Assembly: GCA_031284105.1 (NCBI GenBank)
Contig: JAITAN010000192.1
Location: 1-11,271, forward strand
Length of the DNA stretch: 11,271 bases
Reading direction: 5' to 3'
From: Treponema sp.
GTDB lineage: Bacteria; Spirochaetota; Spirochaetia; Treponematales; Breznakiellaceae
Of this stretch, positions 1-7,137 are shown piece after piece. A program made the position numbers and the translations under genes. A model generated the notes under the pieces. It was not told the origin of the DNA and ran no database searches. It saw only the letters and a list, made by a program, of their open reading frames with translations. Within the stretch, counting starts at the first letter, position 1. Each line of letters opens with the position of its first letter.

Positions 1-490
1 CGAATGTATCTTCTATGCCGGCAGCGGTTTCAGGAAAATATCCCTTCCTGATGATACAATTTTCACGAAACTTCATTTTTTGCAGGACAATTTCTTCGTT
101 TGTTTTTGAAAAATCATGCTGTTGTTTACTGTGTTTTAATACCGTCTCTATTTCTACATCTTTTTCATTAAAGCCTTCAAAAGTGTCGAATAAATACAAT
201 TTTTTATCAGGGAACGCCTTATTGATTTTTTCCGCAAATTCCCCGCGGTAAACCCCCAATTCCGCAACATTGCCCTCAATCTTTTTATCATAAATTTCAA
301 TTGAAACAAGCTCAAGGGATGACGAGCGTATAATATCCCAATCAAAGACATAATCAGCCCTCCTACGGTTCCCGGTGACCATACTGCTGCAGATAGCCGC
401 TGAAAATTTTTTCGAAAAAATACTACGGTTAAATAATCCGACCAGTCCTTTTCTAATTTTACTTTGATGCAATTCATTAAATCCAAACAT
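1..490 (-). CDS. TylF/MycF-like SAM-dependent O-methyltransferase, 3' end cut by window edge
   Basis: Reading leftwards from the ATG at 490, the frame stays open for 163 codons and leaves the window, so the C-terminus is missing. Around residues 74-107 it reads GNVAELGVYRGEFAEKIN followed by KKLYLFDTFEGF. This is the SAM-binding signature of the TylF/MycF (macrocin O-methyltransferase) family, with the acidic ribose-binding residue at about D102. Known members methylate sugar hydroxyls in macrolides, and relatives occur in surface-polysaccharide loci. The start is supported by GGAGG seven bases upstream. The first 45 residues are basic and poorly conserved. The gene lies downstream of a second sugar-type methyltransferase on the same strand, which suggests a shared glycan pathway. 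Substrate is unknown; FkbM-type methyltransferase is a less likely alternative. Family call fairly sure, function inferred. Confidence 0.85.
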   Translation of the reverse strand, partial: MFGFNELHQSKIRKGLVGLFNRSIFSKKFSAAICSSMVTGNRRRADYVFDWDIIRSSSLELVSIEIYDKKIEGNVAELGVYRGEFAEKINKAFPDKKLYLFDTFEGFNEKDVEIETVLKHSKQQHDFSKTNEEIVLQKMKFRENCIIRKGYFPETAAGIEDTF

Positions 491-612
491 CGCAAATCCT
501 CCGAAACGTTGTTTTGCGGCCGCACGGATGCCGCCGCCGCCGCCATTCTTTCCGAGGTTTTCAGCAAAAATGGCGTTTAACTATGTTCTATACGAATTTC
601 TTCGTAATGCCT
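491..612. other. Intergenic DNA upstream of the TylF-like gene
   Basis: This gap holds the ribosome binding site of the TylF-like gene, a run of five GCC triplets at 530-544, and a small perfect hairpin TACGAA-TTTC-TTCGTA at about 591-606. I see no convincing promoter for either strand. The GCC run is short and may not vary. Confidence 0.5.
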
Positions 613-756
613 TGCGGCGGTTCCCATAACCAACGGTTATACTGTTGGAACGCGTCCCGCAGGTGTACGCCGCGTAAAACGTCCGTTTTACACGCTTAAT
701 GCGCGTACCGCATCCGTCTTCACTTGCAGATAGGAGGCTGATCCGGCCTAGATCAG
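613..756. repeat. 144-bp interspersed direct repeat, copy A
   Basis: This stretch matches 1591-1734 over exactly 144 bases with no gaps and about six substitutions. It is built from successive small dyads: ATAACC-AAC-GGTTAT, CGCGTAAAAC-GTCC-GTTTTACACG (one mismatch) and, at the right end, CTGATC-7 nt-GATCAG. It has no coding character. The pattern resembles multi-hairpin REP-type intergenic repeats. It lies downstream of the MycE-like gene and in direct orientation to copy B upstream of it. Confidence 0.9.
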
Positions 757-794
757 CTCGATTCTCATCCTGTTATACGCCGTTTTTTCAGCCA

Positions 795-834
795 CGCCCG
801 TCCGCCAGCACACGGACGCGGGCGGTTTTTTTTT
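795..834 (+). terminator. Rho-independent terminator, plus-strand orientation, without an obvious gene
   Basis: CGCCCGTCCG (795-804) pairs with CGGA (813-816) and CGGGCG (819-824) around an eight-base loop, leaving a two-base bulge, followed by nine T (826-834). The T run is only on the plus strand; the minus-strand side has none. The TAA stop of the minus-strand methyltransferase lies inside the T run. No plus-strand gene ends nearby, so the terminator is either orphaned by rearrangement or serves an unrecognised short RNA. Confidence 0.8.
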
Positions 835-1564
835 ATCCCCCAAACATATTTTTAACCCTCTGAATTAATTCCTGTTCGTTTTTGAAACAAGTTATCCCCC
901 CTATATTTTCATTCCCGGTGATAACAGATTTGAACGGATGATTTTTTGGACTTGAAAACTTTTTAACCGCACAAACGCTGTCATAAAATGTTATGCTCTC
1001 AATGTCTTGTGAATAATTCTCCTCATTAAAGTCTTTTATATAATCCGAATTTAAGGCTTCAACAAATTTTTTGAAATATTCAATGGATGTTCCTTCTTTC
1101 CGGCACCCCCCGCCGTAATCTGCCCAGTAACTGGTATGCAGATCCTCTACGACATACAATCCTCCGGGTTTAATTTTTGGAAACATTATCCTGAATGTTT
1201 CAATCACTTCGGAACAAACATGTGAACCGTCGTCGAGAATAAAGTCAAATTCCGTATTGGAAAATTCTTTTTCCATAAAACTATAGTCTGATGCGTTTCC
1301 CAAGTGAAAATATATATTCCCGCCGAATTTTATATCCCTGCATTTAGGATTAATATCAACGCCGTGAATTTTTGATCCTTTCGGCAAATACTTTTTCCAT
1401 ATTTCCAGGGAACCGCCTCTGTCAACACCGATTTCCATTACCGTTAAAGACTTACTCCTTTTCCGGTACTCTGCAAAGAGCAAATCATAAATGTAAAAAT
1501 AATGAATCCATTTATGAGATATAAATCCGTCATGGTTTTTGAATATATTTTCGTAATTTTTCAT
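833..1564 (-). CDS. MycE/TylE-like SAM-dependent sugar O-methyltransferase
   Basis: This is an intact 243-residue class I methyltransferase. Motif I is VMEIGVDRGGSLEIW (residues 42-56), followed by the acidic SAM ligand in IHGVDIN (D70). DDGSH at 111-115 and VVEDLHTSYW at 138-147 match the region that in MycE and rhamnosyl O-methyltransferases such as ElmMI carries the metal-binding acidic residues. Known members are Mg-dependent and methylate deoxysugar hydroxyls, so a surface or exported glycan is the likely substrate (inference). I prefer the ATG at 1564: GGAG lies six bases upstream. A GTG codon at 1567 would leave only three bases of spacing. The gene is bracketed by two 144-bp direct repeats and lies upstream of a TylF-like methyltransferase on the same strand. 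Base composition is AT-richer than the surrounding repeats. CmcI-type hydroxylase-like methyltransferase is an alternative label. Confidence 0.88.
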   Translation of the reverse strand: MKNYENIFKNHDGFISHKWIHYFYIYDLLFAEYRKRSKSLTVMEIGVDRGGSLEIWKKYLPKGSKIHGVDINPKCRDIKFGGNIYFHLGNASDYSFMEKEFSNTEFDFILDDGSHVCSEVIETFRIMFPKIKPGGLYVVEDLHTSYWADYGGGCRKEGTSIEYFKKFVEALNSDYIKDFNEENYSQDIESITFYDSVCAVKKFSSPKNHPFKSVITGNENIGGITCFKNEQELIQRVKNMFGG

Positions 1565-1590
1565 CACAAACTCCAGATACCTTTGCTTTA

Positions 1591-1734
1591 TGCGGCGGTT
1601 CCCATAACCAACGGTTATACTGTTGGAACACGTCCCGCAGGTGTACGCCGCGTAAAACGTCCGTTTTACGCGCTTAATGCGCGTACCGCATCCGTCTTTA
1701 CTTGCATATAGGATGCTGATCCGGTCTAGATCAG
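1591..1734. repeat. 144-bp interspersed direct repeat, copy B
   Basis: This is the second copy of the element at 613-756: same length, no gaps, about 96% identical. In this copy the central dyad is perfect, CGCGTAAAAC-GTCC-GTTTTACGCG, with ten-base arms. Its right end is the first unit of a 23-bp-period dyad array, whereas copy A carries only one such unit. The left end stops 27 bases before the start codon of the MycE-like gene, so any promoter of that gene must lie within the repeat or further upstream. Confidence 0.9.
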
Positions 1735-1816
1735 ACCCCTGATCCGTCCTAGATCAGACCCCTGATCTAACCTAGATCAGCACTCTGATCCGCCCTAGAT
1801 CAGACCCCTGATCCGG
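1716..1816. repeat. 23-bp-period tandem array of GATC dyads
   Basis: Four full units occur at 1716-1738, 1739-1761, 1762-1784 and 1785-1807, then a partial unit from 1808. Each unit holds a 19-base dyad such as CTGATCCGGTCTAGATCAG (six-base arms, seven-base centre) plus a four-base linker. The centre and linker vary while the arms stay constant. The stretch carries nine GATC sites in about 100 bp. The left part belongs to repeat copy B and the right part forms the last codons of the HU-like gene. Confidence 0.92.
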
Positions 1817-2162
1817 CAGGCTCCTCCGCTACGCTCAGGACAAACGCGCTTTCTTCGGTAACCTTGCCGAACGTGCCGCCTACATTCGAGTGAATCGAGA
1901 AGCAGCCGGTGTTGATCGCAAACCCGTCGCATAACTGATACGCGGCTTCGCCAAAGTACCGTTTTACATGTTCGACTAAATCATCGTAATTGCCGGTGAA
2001 GCCGCCCCTGTTCTTGAGAGACGCGCAGGTTTCCTCAACGGAGAGGGCGGCATCGTTGTCCGTGAACGCGGTATACGTGCCTTCCCCGTTGGGAAGGTAA
2101 TTGGGACGGAGTTTTACCCTGATACGGTGTAAAACCTCGTTTACCTGATTGATGATTGCCAT
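1800..2162 (-). CDS. HU-like (DUF4469-type) DNA-binding protein, C-terminally truncated
   Basis: The frame encodes 120 residues beginning MAIINQVNEVLHRIRVKL. AAGGAGG lies five bases before the ATG at 2162, which decides the start although the frame extends further upstream. The body, including LKNRGGFTGNYDDLVEHVKR and YQLCDGFAINTGCFSI, resembles the N-terminal HU/IHF-like domain of proteins that usually continue into a DUF4469-type C-terminal domain, about 240 residues in all (family recalled, not searched). Here the conserved part stops near residue 107. The tail FVLSVAEEPAGSGV and the stop are out of keeping with the family, and the last codons plus TGA are supplied by the GATC dyad array. 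The gene is therefore probably a 3'-truncated remnant, though promoter, leader and binding domain look intact. Nucleoid or repeat-DNA binding is the inferred role. Confidence 0.7.
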   Translation of the reverse strand: MAIINQVNEVLHRIRVKLRPNYLPNGEGTYTAFTDNDAALSVEETCASLKNRGGFTGNYDDLVEHVKRYFGEAAYQLCDGFAINTGCFSIHSNVGGTFGKVTEESAFVLSVAEEPAGSGV

Positions 2163-2423
2163 AGCAACCTCCTTAAAGAGAAATAAAGAGAAGAAAATAG
2201 AAAAGAAATAACGTGAAAGAAAAAATGGAAAAGCAAGAATGAACGGCGGGCTTTGAGGGTTCAAAGCCGGAATACGAAGTCTCTTTAAGACAACGGGGGG
2301 GGGGGGGCAGACAATCCGGGGGCTTTTACGGCCGCCCCATCAGAAAACGCGGGCCGGCTTAGCATGAAAAGTACCGGTATACGTCCGGCGCGGTCCATAT
2401 TCAGACTTGTATTCATGTGAAAG
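2163..2423 (-). other. Long 5' leader of the HU-like gene
   Basis: About 255 bases separate the predicted transcription start (near 2417) from the ATG. Read on the minus strand, the leader holds a homopolymeric C run (G13 on the plus strand), then a perfect hairpin GGCTTTGA-ACCC-TCAAAGCC (2249-2268). After that comes an almost purine-free tract of roughly 70 bases (about 2170-2240) ending at the ribosome binding site. The hairpin lacks a following U run, so it is not a standard terminator. The layout suggests a regulated leader, but no known riboswitch class is recognised. Confidence 0.5.
2295..2307. repeat. Homopolymeric G13 tract
   Basis: Thirteen consecutive G lie on the plus strand, inside the predicted leader of the HU-like gene and about 110 bases downstream of its predicted start of transcription. 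Runs of this length are prone to slippage in replication, so the length may differ between cells. It could alter leader structure or transcription, or nothing at all. Confidence 0.95.
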
Positions 2424-2452
2424 AGTGTACATAGTAATAGAAAATATGTCAA
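2424..2452 (-). promoter_or_regulatory. Sigma-70-type promoter for the HU-like gene
   Basis: On the minus strand a perfect TTGACA (2447-2452) is followed after 17 bases by TACACT (2424-2429), which predicts a start near 2417. It lies in the gap after the kinase gene and points at the HU-like gene. Between the kinase stop (2565) and this promoter I see only weak GC-rich dyads without a clear U run, so read-through from the operon is possible. Confidence 0.72.
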
Positions 2453-2564
2453 GCTATATCGATACATTTTTGGTGTTTTTTAGCGTTTTTGAGGGGTGTT
2501 TTTCAGAAGCGGGGGAAGCAGCGGAAAGAAAGGCGGTCATGTCCGCGGGCCAGCCCGGCTCCGT

Positions 2565-5500
2565 TCACGGCGAACACACGCGGTTTCGTCCGGTGTTTTT
2601 TGCAAGATAGAGGAAACTGTCCGCAGCGGAAAGCAACTCTTGCTTGTTCATTCCTAATTGTGGAATAACCGAAGCCACGCCGATACTGATCGTAACGGAT
2701 GTTATTTTCCCATCTTGCGCGGGTACCATAGTCGCTTGAACGTCCAGGCGCAGTTGTTCGGCTATTTCCACCGAGGCTTTAAGACCGGTATTGGGAAGCA
2801 GTAAACCAAATTCTTCGCCGCCGATACGGGAAGCCATGTCTGCCGGACGCCTTGCCCATCCGGAGAGTACCTTTGCTACTGCCTGTAAAAGCGCATCGCC
2901 CTGCAGGTGTCCGTAAGAATCATTGTAGTCCTTGAAATGATCGATATCGATCATCATAAAGGAAAGGGGTCTTTCCTCGCGAGCCGCCCGTTTCCATTCT
3001 ATATCAAGGTGGTCGTTAAAACTACGCCTGTTTGGAATACCGGTAAGGTCATCGATCAACCCCGTTTTTTCAACATTGTGAATGTACTGCAGAATACGCA
3101 TCTGGTTTCTGACCCGCGCTTTCACAATGGGCGTATTGAACGGCTTGGTAATGTAATCGACCGCGCCAAGCTCAAAGCCTTTTTCTTCATCATCAACGCC
3201 GGAAAGGCTGGTAATAATAATAACCGGAATAGGTTCGGTAGCCTTATTTGCCTTTATTTGCTTTAATACCTCGAAACCATCCATTTCGGGCATTATAATG
3301 TCAAGAATAATGAGATCGGGCTTTTCTTTCTTGAGAAAACTAATCGCTTCACTTCCGGACGTTGCCGAAATCAGCGCATATTCCGATGCTAGTATACTGC
3401 CTAACGTAATGTGGTTTACTACATCGTCATCAACAAGCAAGATGCACGGTTTGACTTCCTGTTTTTCCGATATAAGCGTCTTGTAAAGAGCCGTGCATTT
3501 TGCGGCCGCTTCTTCATAGTCTATCTTCTTGACAAGCGCGAGGATTTCAGCGATCTCGCCGTCAATTTCTTTACTATGGGTGATATGCTCAAGGTTTTTC
3601 GCTATATTGTTTATCTCTTTTGCCTTATATGCGGCACATGCGCTACCGAGCGCCTTGATCCTATCAAGCAAATTATTGACATTCATCAGCGTTTTAGGCG
3701 TTTCAGGCTCGACCGGCAGGCTAAAGAGCGCGGTTGAGAGCTGCTCGTGGAATTCGGTTATATGCAGGCAGAACGGGGCGGTTGATTTTACACAGCGGTC
3801 GGCGTTTACGGCATCGTTTCCATCCGCCGCAACGATCAGTTTTGAAGCGGTTTCCAGTTTGTAGGCTTCATCTGCAAGGGACTGCATCCCGATAGTTGCG
3901 AAAATGCCTTTTAATGCGTGCATGGCTATCGAATAATTCTGCCAATCCTGCCTTACAAGAAAAGCATTGATGGCGGTTTTCTTTTCATCAAAATCCGCGC
4001 AGAACTGCCGCAGCACCTTGATATAATTCTCTTTACTGTTACCGAGGTGGAGCAAACCCCTGTCAACCGCAAATCCTTTAATCTCCCGCAGCCGCTCAAG
4101 CACGGCGTCATCGGCATCGGAAGTTTGCTGCTCCGGTATACCGCTGAAGAGAAGCTTCTCTCTGGGCAGCCATTTCGCAAGCGCGGCGTTGAAACGCTCC
4201 GCGTTAAGCGGTTTGGAAATAAAGTCGTTCATGCCCGATTGAAGGAAGAAATCACACGAACCGACAACCGCGTTTGCTGTCAGCGCGATGATAGGCATCC
4301 GCTTGAACCAGTCGGCATTGGGTCCCTGTTGGCTGCCCAAGTTTCTGATAGCCTTTGTAGCCTCAATGCCGTCCATTACCGGCATCATGTGATCCATAAA
4401 GACAAGATCGTACCGTTTCTGCTTGACCATTTCAATAGCCTGCAACCCGTTCTCCGCGGTATCCGCCGTCATATTGTGCATGTTAAGAAAACCGAGCGCC
4501 ACCGTAAGATTTTCCTGTACATCGTCAACCACGAGTATCCGTACATTTTTCGTATCCTGTGCAGTAACAAAATGCATAACATCCATACGGTTTTGAACTT
4601 CTTTTGGATCGCCTGGTACCAAGGGCAGGTACACCCTGAACGTTGACCCTTTTCCATACTCGCTTTCAACCTCGATCCAACCGTTCATCATATCGATAAG
4701 CTGTTTTGTTATAGCAAGCCCTAGCCCCGTGCCCGTGATACGGAGGTTTCTTTTCTGATCAAGCTGCTGGAAGCTATTGTAGAGTTTTGGTAAATCTTCT
4801 TTTTTAATGCCGATACCCGTATCCTGTACCTCCGTGATGAAGCAGGAGACGCCTTCTTTCATTCCCGTATACATGGATAACGAAACCGAACCGTGATGGG
4901 TGTACTTTATTGCGTTGTTTACAATATTGGTGATGATCTGCCCAACCCGCACCTCATCGCCGATAACCACATCGGGAATACCCTTATAGCTTGAGATAAA
5001 GGCGAGATTTTTACCGTTTGCAACATACTTGAATATGGATACAATATTATCAAAAAGAACCGGCAGGTTGTAATGAGTCAGATTCAGTTCCATTTTGCCT
5101 GCCTCGATCTTAGAAAAGTCAAGAATATCGTTGACAATAGAGAGCAATGTTCTCGACATTTTTTTGATATCTTCAAAATAGCCGAGTTGAACATCGTCCA
5201 GATTGTCCGTCCGCATGAGATCGCTCATACCGATGATGGTATTCATGGGCGTACGTATCTCGTGGCTCATTTTTGCAAGGAACTCGCTCTTTGCCCTATT
5301 CGCTTTTTCCGCGTTCTCTTTTGCTATTATAATATCGGTATTATCATAATACATACAGCAAATGCCGTCATATTGTCCATTCTCGTCTATCATAGGCGTT
5401 ATTTTTATGGTGTAGAAATGCGGCTCATTCATGTATGGAAAGGTAACGGGGACGTCGTTCACCGATACGCTTTCAAGCGTTTTTTTGACGTGATCAAATC

Positions 5501-5867
5501 CTTCCTGCGCCGTAGCAATGAATGCATCATCGGCAAAGAGTGTATAGACCTCCTCGAATTTCCGCCCGTTGATCACGCCGAAGTTGTCCACCTTTATTTG
5601 TTTTAGAAAAGAATTGGAGCAATAGGCTATACGGCTCTCTTTATCCATAAGCAAGAGAATAGTCGGCATACTTTCAAGGAGTAGTTTCATGTATTTTTCG
5701 AGTTTTTTCTCTTCCGCTGTCTGTATGCCTTCCAGCGTATGGTGTACCTTCATGGTAACTTCCAGAGTATTTAACCGGTATTGGAGCTTTTTCGCAGTAC
5801 GGGAAAGTCGCTTGTTTTCAAGCTCTAATTTCTTTAATTTCTGGAAAACATCATCCGCTGTTTCCAT
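2565..5867 (-). CDS. Hybrid histidine kinase-diguanylate cyclase (PAS-HK-REC-HPt-REC-GGDEF)
   Basis: This 1100-residue soluble protein contains a whole phosphorelay. In order: coiled coil (1-60), PAS-like domain (about 63-185), HisKA with SHEIRTPMN (H202), HATPase with IVNNAIKYT, DTGIG (349-353) and GTGLGL (379-384). Next are REC1 (phospho-acceptor D492, K552), an HPt domain with MHALKG (H650), and REC2 (D856, K908). It ends in GGDEF with the active motif GGEEF (1016-1020) and an inhibitory I-site RPAD (1007-1010). Phosphate should pass H202 to D492 to H650 to D856 and so control c-di-GMP synthesis (inference from domain order). No transmembrane segment is visible, so it is probably cytoplasmic. 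I chose the ATG at 5867 because GGAG lies six bases before it; an ATG at 5879 gives four more residues but has no ribosome binding site. It follows the FIST gene by about 50 bases on the same strand, presumably one operon, and FIST may supply the signal. Confidence 0.95.
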   Translation of the reverse strand: METADDVFQKLKKLELENKRLSRTAKKLQYRLNTLEVTMKVHHTLEGIQTAEEKKLEKYMKLLLESMPTILLLMDKESRIAYCSNSFLKQIKVDNFGVINGRKFEEVYTLFADDAFIATAQEGFDHVKKTLESVSVNDVPVTFPYMNEPHFYTIKITPMIDENGQYDGICCMYYDNTDIIIAKENAEKANRAKSEFLAKMSHEIRTPMNTIIGMSDLMRTDNLDDVQLGYFEDIKKMSRTLLSIVNDILDFSKIEAGKMELNLTHYNLPVLFDNIVSIFKYVANGKNLAFISSYKGIPDVVIGDEVRVGQIITNIVNNAIKYTHHGSVSLSMYTGMKEGVSCFITEVQDTGIGIKKEDLPKLYNSFQQLDQKRNLRITGTGLGLAITKQLIDMMNGWIEVESEYGKGSTFRVYLPLVPGDPKEVQNRMDVMHFVTAQDTKNVRILVVDDVQENLTVALGFLNMHNMTADTAENGLQAIEMVKQKRYDLVFMDHMMPVMDGIEATKAIRNLGSQQGPNADWFKRMPIIALTANAVVGSCDFFLQSGMNDFISKPLNAERFNAALAKWLPREKLLFSGIPEQQTSDADDAVLERLREIKGFAVDRGLLHLGNSKENYIKVLRQFCADFDEKKTAINAFLVRQDWQNYSIAMHALKGIFATIGMQSLADEAYKLETASKLIVAADGNDAVNADRCVKSTAPFCLHITEFHEQLSTALFSLPVEPETPKTLMNVNNLLDRIKALGSACAAYKAKEINNIAKNLEHITHSKEIDGEIAEILALVKKIDYEEAAAKCTALYKTLISEKQEVKPCILLVDDDVVNHITLGSILASEYALISATSGSEAISFLKKEKPDLIILDIIMPEMDGFEVLKQIKANKATEPIPVIIITSLSGVDDEEKGFELGAVDYITKPFNTPIVKARVRNQMRILQYIHNVEKTGLIDDLTGIPNRRSFNDHLDIEWKRAAREERPLSFMMIDIDHFKDYNDSYGHLQGDALLQAVAKVLSGWARRPADMASRIGGEEFGLLLPNTGLKASVEIAEQLRLDVQATMVPAQDGKITSVTISIGVASVIPQLGMNKQELLSAADSFLYLAKNTGRNRVCSP

Positions 5868-5918
5868 CAGTTTCTCCATTTTATATGAAACTATATAACC
5901 GCGAAACGTGAAACAATT

Positions 5919-7100
5919 TCATGTGAATGCGCATGCTATAAAAGTAAAATTATGAATATGATTTACCATATTTCCCGACTCGTCCGGTACCGGACAGATT
6001 TCACCGCCTGAGTAACAGCATTGAAACGGTATGACACCGGCAAACGTGTCGGAAACTACTCTCAATTCAGCGAAGTAATCATTTCCTACTATGATGCCTC
6101 TGGAAAGACAGGAATACATGAGTACGCAAGATATGCTATCTTTTTCATACATATCCGCTATGAGCGTTACAACCTCTTTTGTTGTTTTCAAAACATCACC
6201 CGCGTCAAGTCTACCTAGGGCGATGGTTGAACCTATGGGTATTTTTTCACCGAATATACCATACCCTTCTTCAGTAACGCTGTAGTTGCTGCACGATATG
6301 GAAGATACTAAATTGCTGTTTTTTAAGTTGACTATGAAGGGGACTATATATAAATTGCCGAAATTTTCTGAAGTGAAGCCCAACCTTTGAAGATAGCGGC
6401 TAAAGAGCATATCGTTTATGGTCTTTACCACAAATCCTTCGGCGTCCGTAACAATCGCGTGTTGTTTCTGGACATTTTGCGGCGAGATGGATCTCATGAA
6501 GAATTGAGGATGAACTTCCCCAAAAAAGAAAATCATGCCGAAGGTATTAAGAAATGCCGCTCCGTTGTATATGTTCTTGCAAGATGAGAAATTCGGCGTT
6601 AGATCGCTTGAAAGCGTACCGAATATCGGGATATCTTCTCCGCTCATACGTTTCAGCGGCATGACTAACCGTCCGTTCCCTATGTTCAACAGCAGAGGAG
6701 GATATGCCAATATAAATGAGGGTTTTTCGTTTTTATATTTGGCTGTTCCCTTGTGGTACGCGGCTTCTATGGGCGCATCGATATCGTCTATCACGATAGG
6801 ATCCGACATAACCGCGGAAAAACGGACGTCATCGCTGGTGAGTACCGCTATGCTTAATATGTCAAAGCCTACCTGCCCGCTTACGGCGGTTCCCCGTGTG
6901 GTAATACCCACCGTGTCAAAGTCGAAGCGTTTGCAAAGCGCCTCGACAACGCCGCTATCGACAAATTCGCTATCACACGTAATAAGTCCTACGCTGTTTT
7001 TCCTGCCGTTACGCTCCAAGTCAAGCTGATCTAAAATTTCGTTGCACGCGGCGTCTATATCATCAAGTTCCTTTGTGTATGCCGCGAACATTTTAATCAT
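5919..7100 (-). CDS. FIST domain signal-sensing protein
   Basis: The 393-residue protein fits the FIST_N plus FIST_C architecture. The N-terminal half has the alternating strand pattern of FIST_N, and the C-terminal end reads YSGGEICPV followed by HIHNFTF, the hallmark of FIST_C. FIST proteins are predicted sensors of small ligands, and genes for them often adjoin histidine kinases or cyclic-di-GMP enzymes. No signal peptide or membrane span is seen, so it should be cytoplasmic. The gene is first in an apparent operon with the kinase-cyclase. The ATG at 7100 lies eight bases after a TATAAT box and has no ribosome binding site, which points to a leaderless mRNA. A second ATG at 7091 is possible and equally lacks one. 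Ligand unknown. Confidence 0.9.
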   Translation of the reverse strand: MIKMFAAYTKELDDIDAACNEILDQLDLERNGRKNSVGLITCDSEFVDSGVVEALCKRFDFDTVGITTRGTAVSGQVGFDILSIAVLTSDDVRFSAVMSDPIVIDDIDAPIEAAYHKGTAKYKNEKPSFILAYPPLLLNIGNGRLVMPLKRMSGEDIPIFGTLSSDLTPNFSSCKNIYNGAAFLNTFGMIFFFGEVHPQFFMRSISPQNVQKQHAIVTDAEGFVVKTINDMLFSRYLQRLGFTSENFGNLYIVPFIVNLKNSNLVSSISCSNYSVTEEGYGIFGEKIPIGSTIALGRLDAGDVLKTTKEVVTLIADMYEKDSISCVLMYSCLSRGIIVGNDYFAELRVVSDTFAGVIPFQCCYSGGEICPVPDESGNMVNHIHNFTFIACAFT

Positions 7101-7108
7101 GGTGCATT

Positions 7109-7137
7109 ATTATACCGCGCGGGCGTAAAAAAGACAA
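7109..7137 (-). promoter_or_regulatory. Promoter of the FIST-kinase operon, leaderless
   Basis: On the minus strand TTGTCT (7132-7137) is separated by 17 bases from a perfect TATAAT (7109-7114). The predicted start of transcription falls one or two bases before the FIST ATG at 7100, leaving no room for a ribosome binding site. Confidence 0.75.

Noticed and set aside
154..567. A 137-codon minus-strand frame at the left end
   Set aside because: It is out of register with the TylF-like gene on the same strand, which has a ribosome binding site and a clear SAM-binding motif.
613..1734. Integron-type gene cassette with attC sites
   Set aside because: The one-gene-plus-repeat spacing fits, but I could not find the GTTRRRY and RYYYAAC core sites at the repeat ends, and no integrase gene is present.
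2285..2467. A 60-codon minus-strand frame through the C13 run
   Set aside because: Its start lies upstream of the -35 box, it has no ribosome binding site, and its frame depends on the length of the homopolymer.
3918..4646. A 242-codon plus-strand frame
   Set aside because: It is antisense to the receiver region of the kinase, whose domains are unambiguous.
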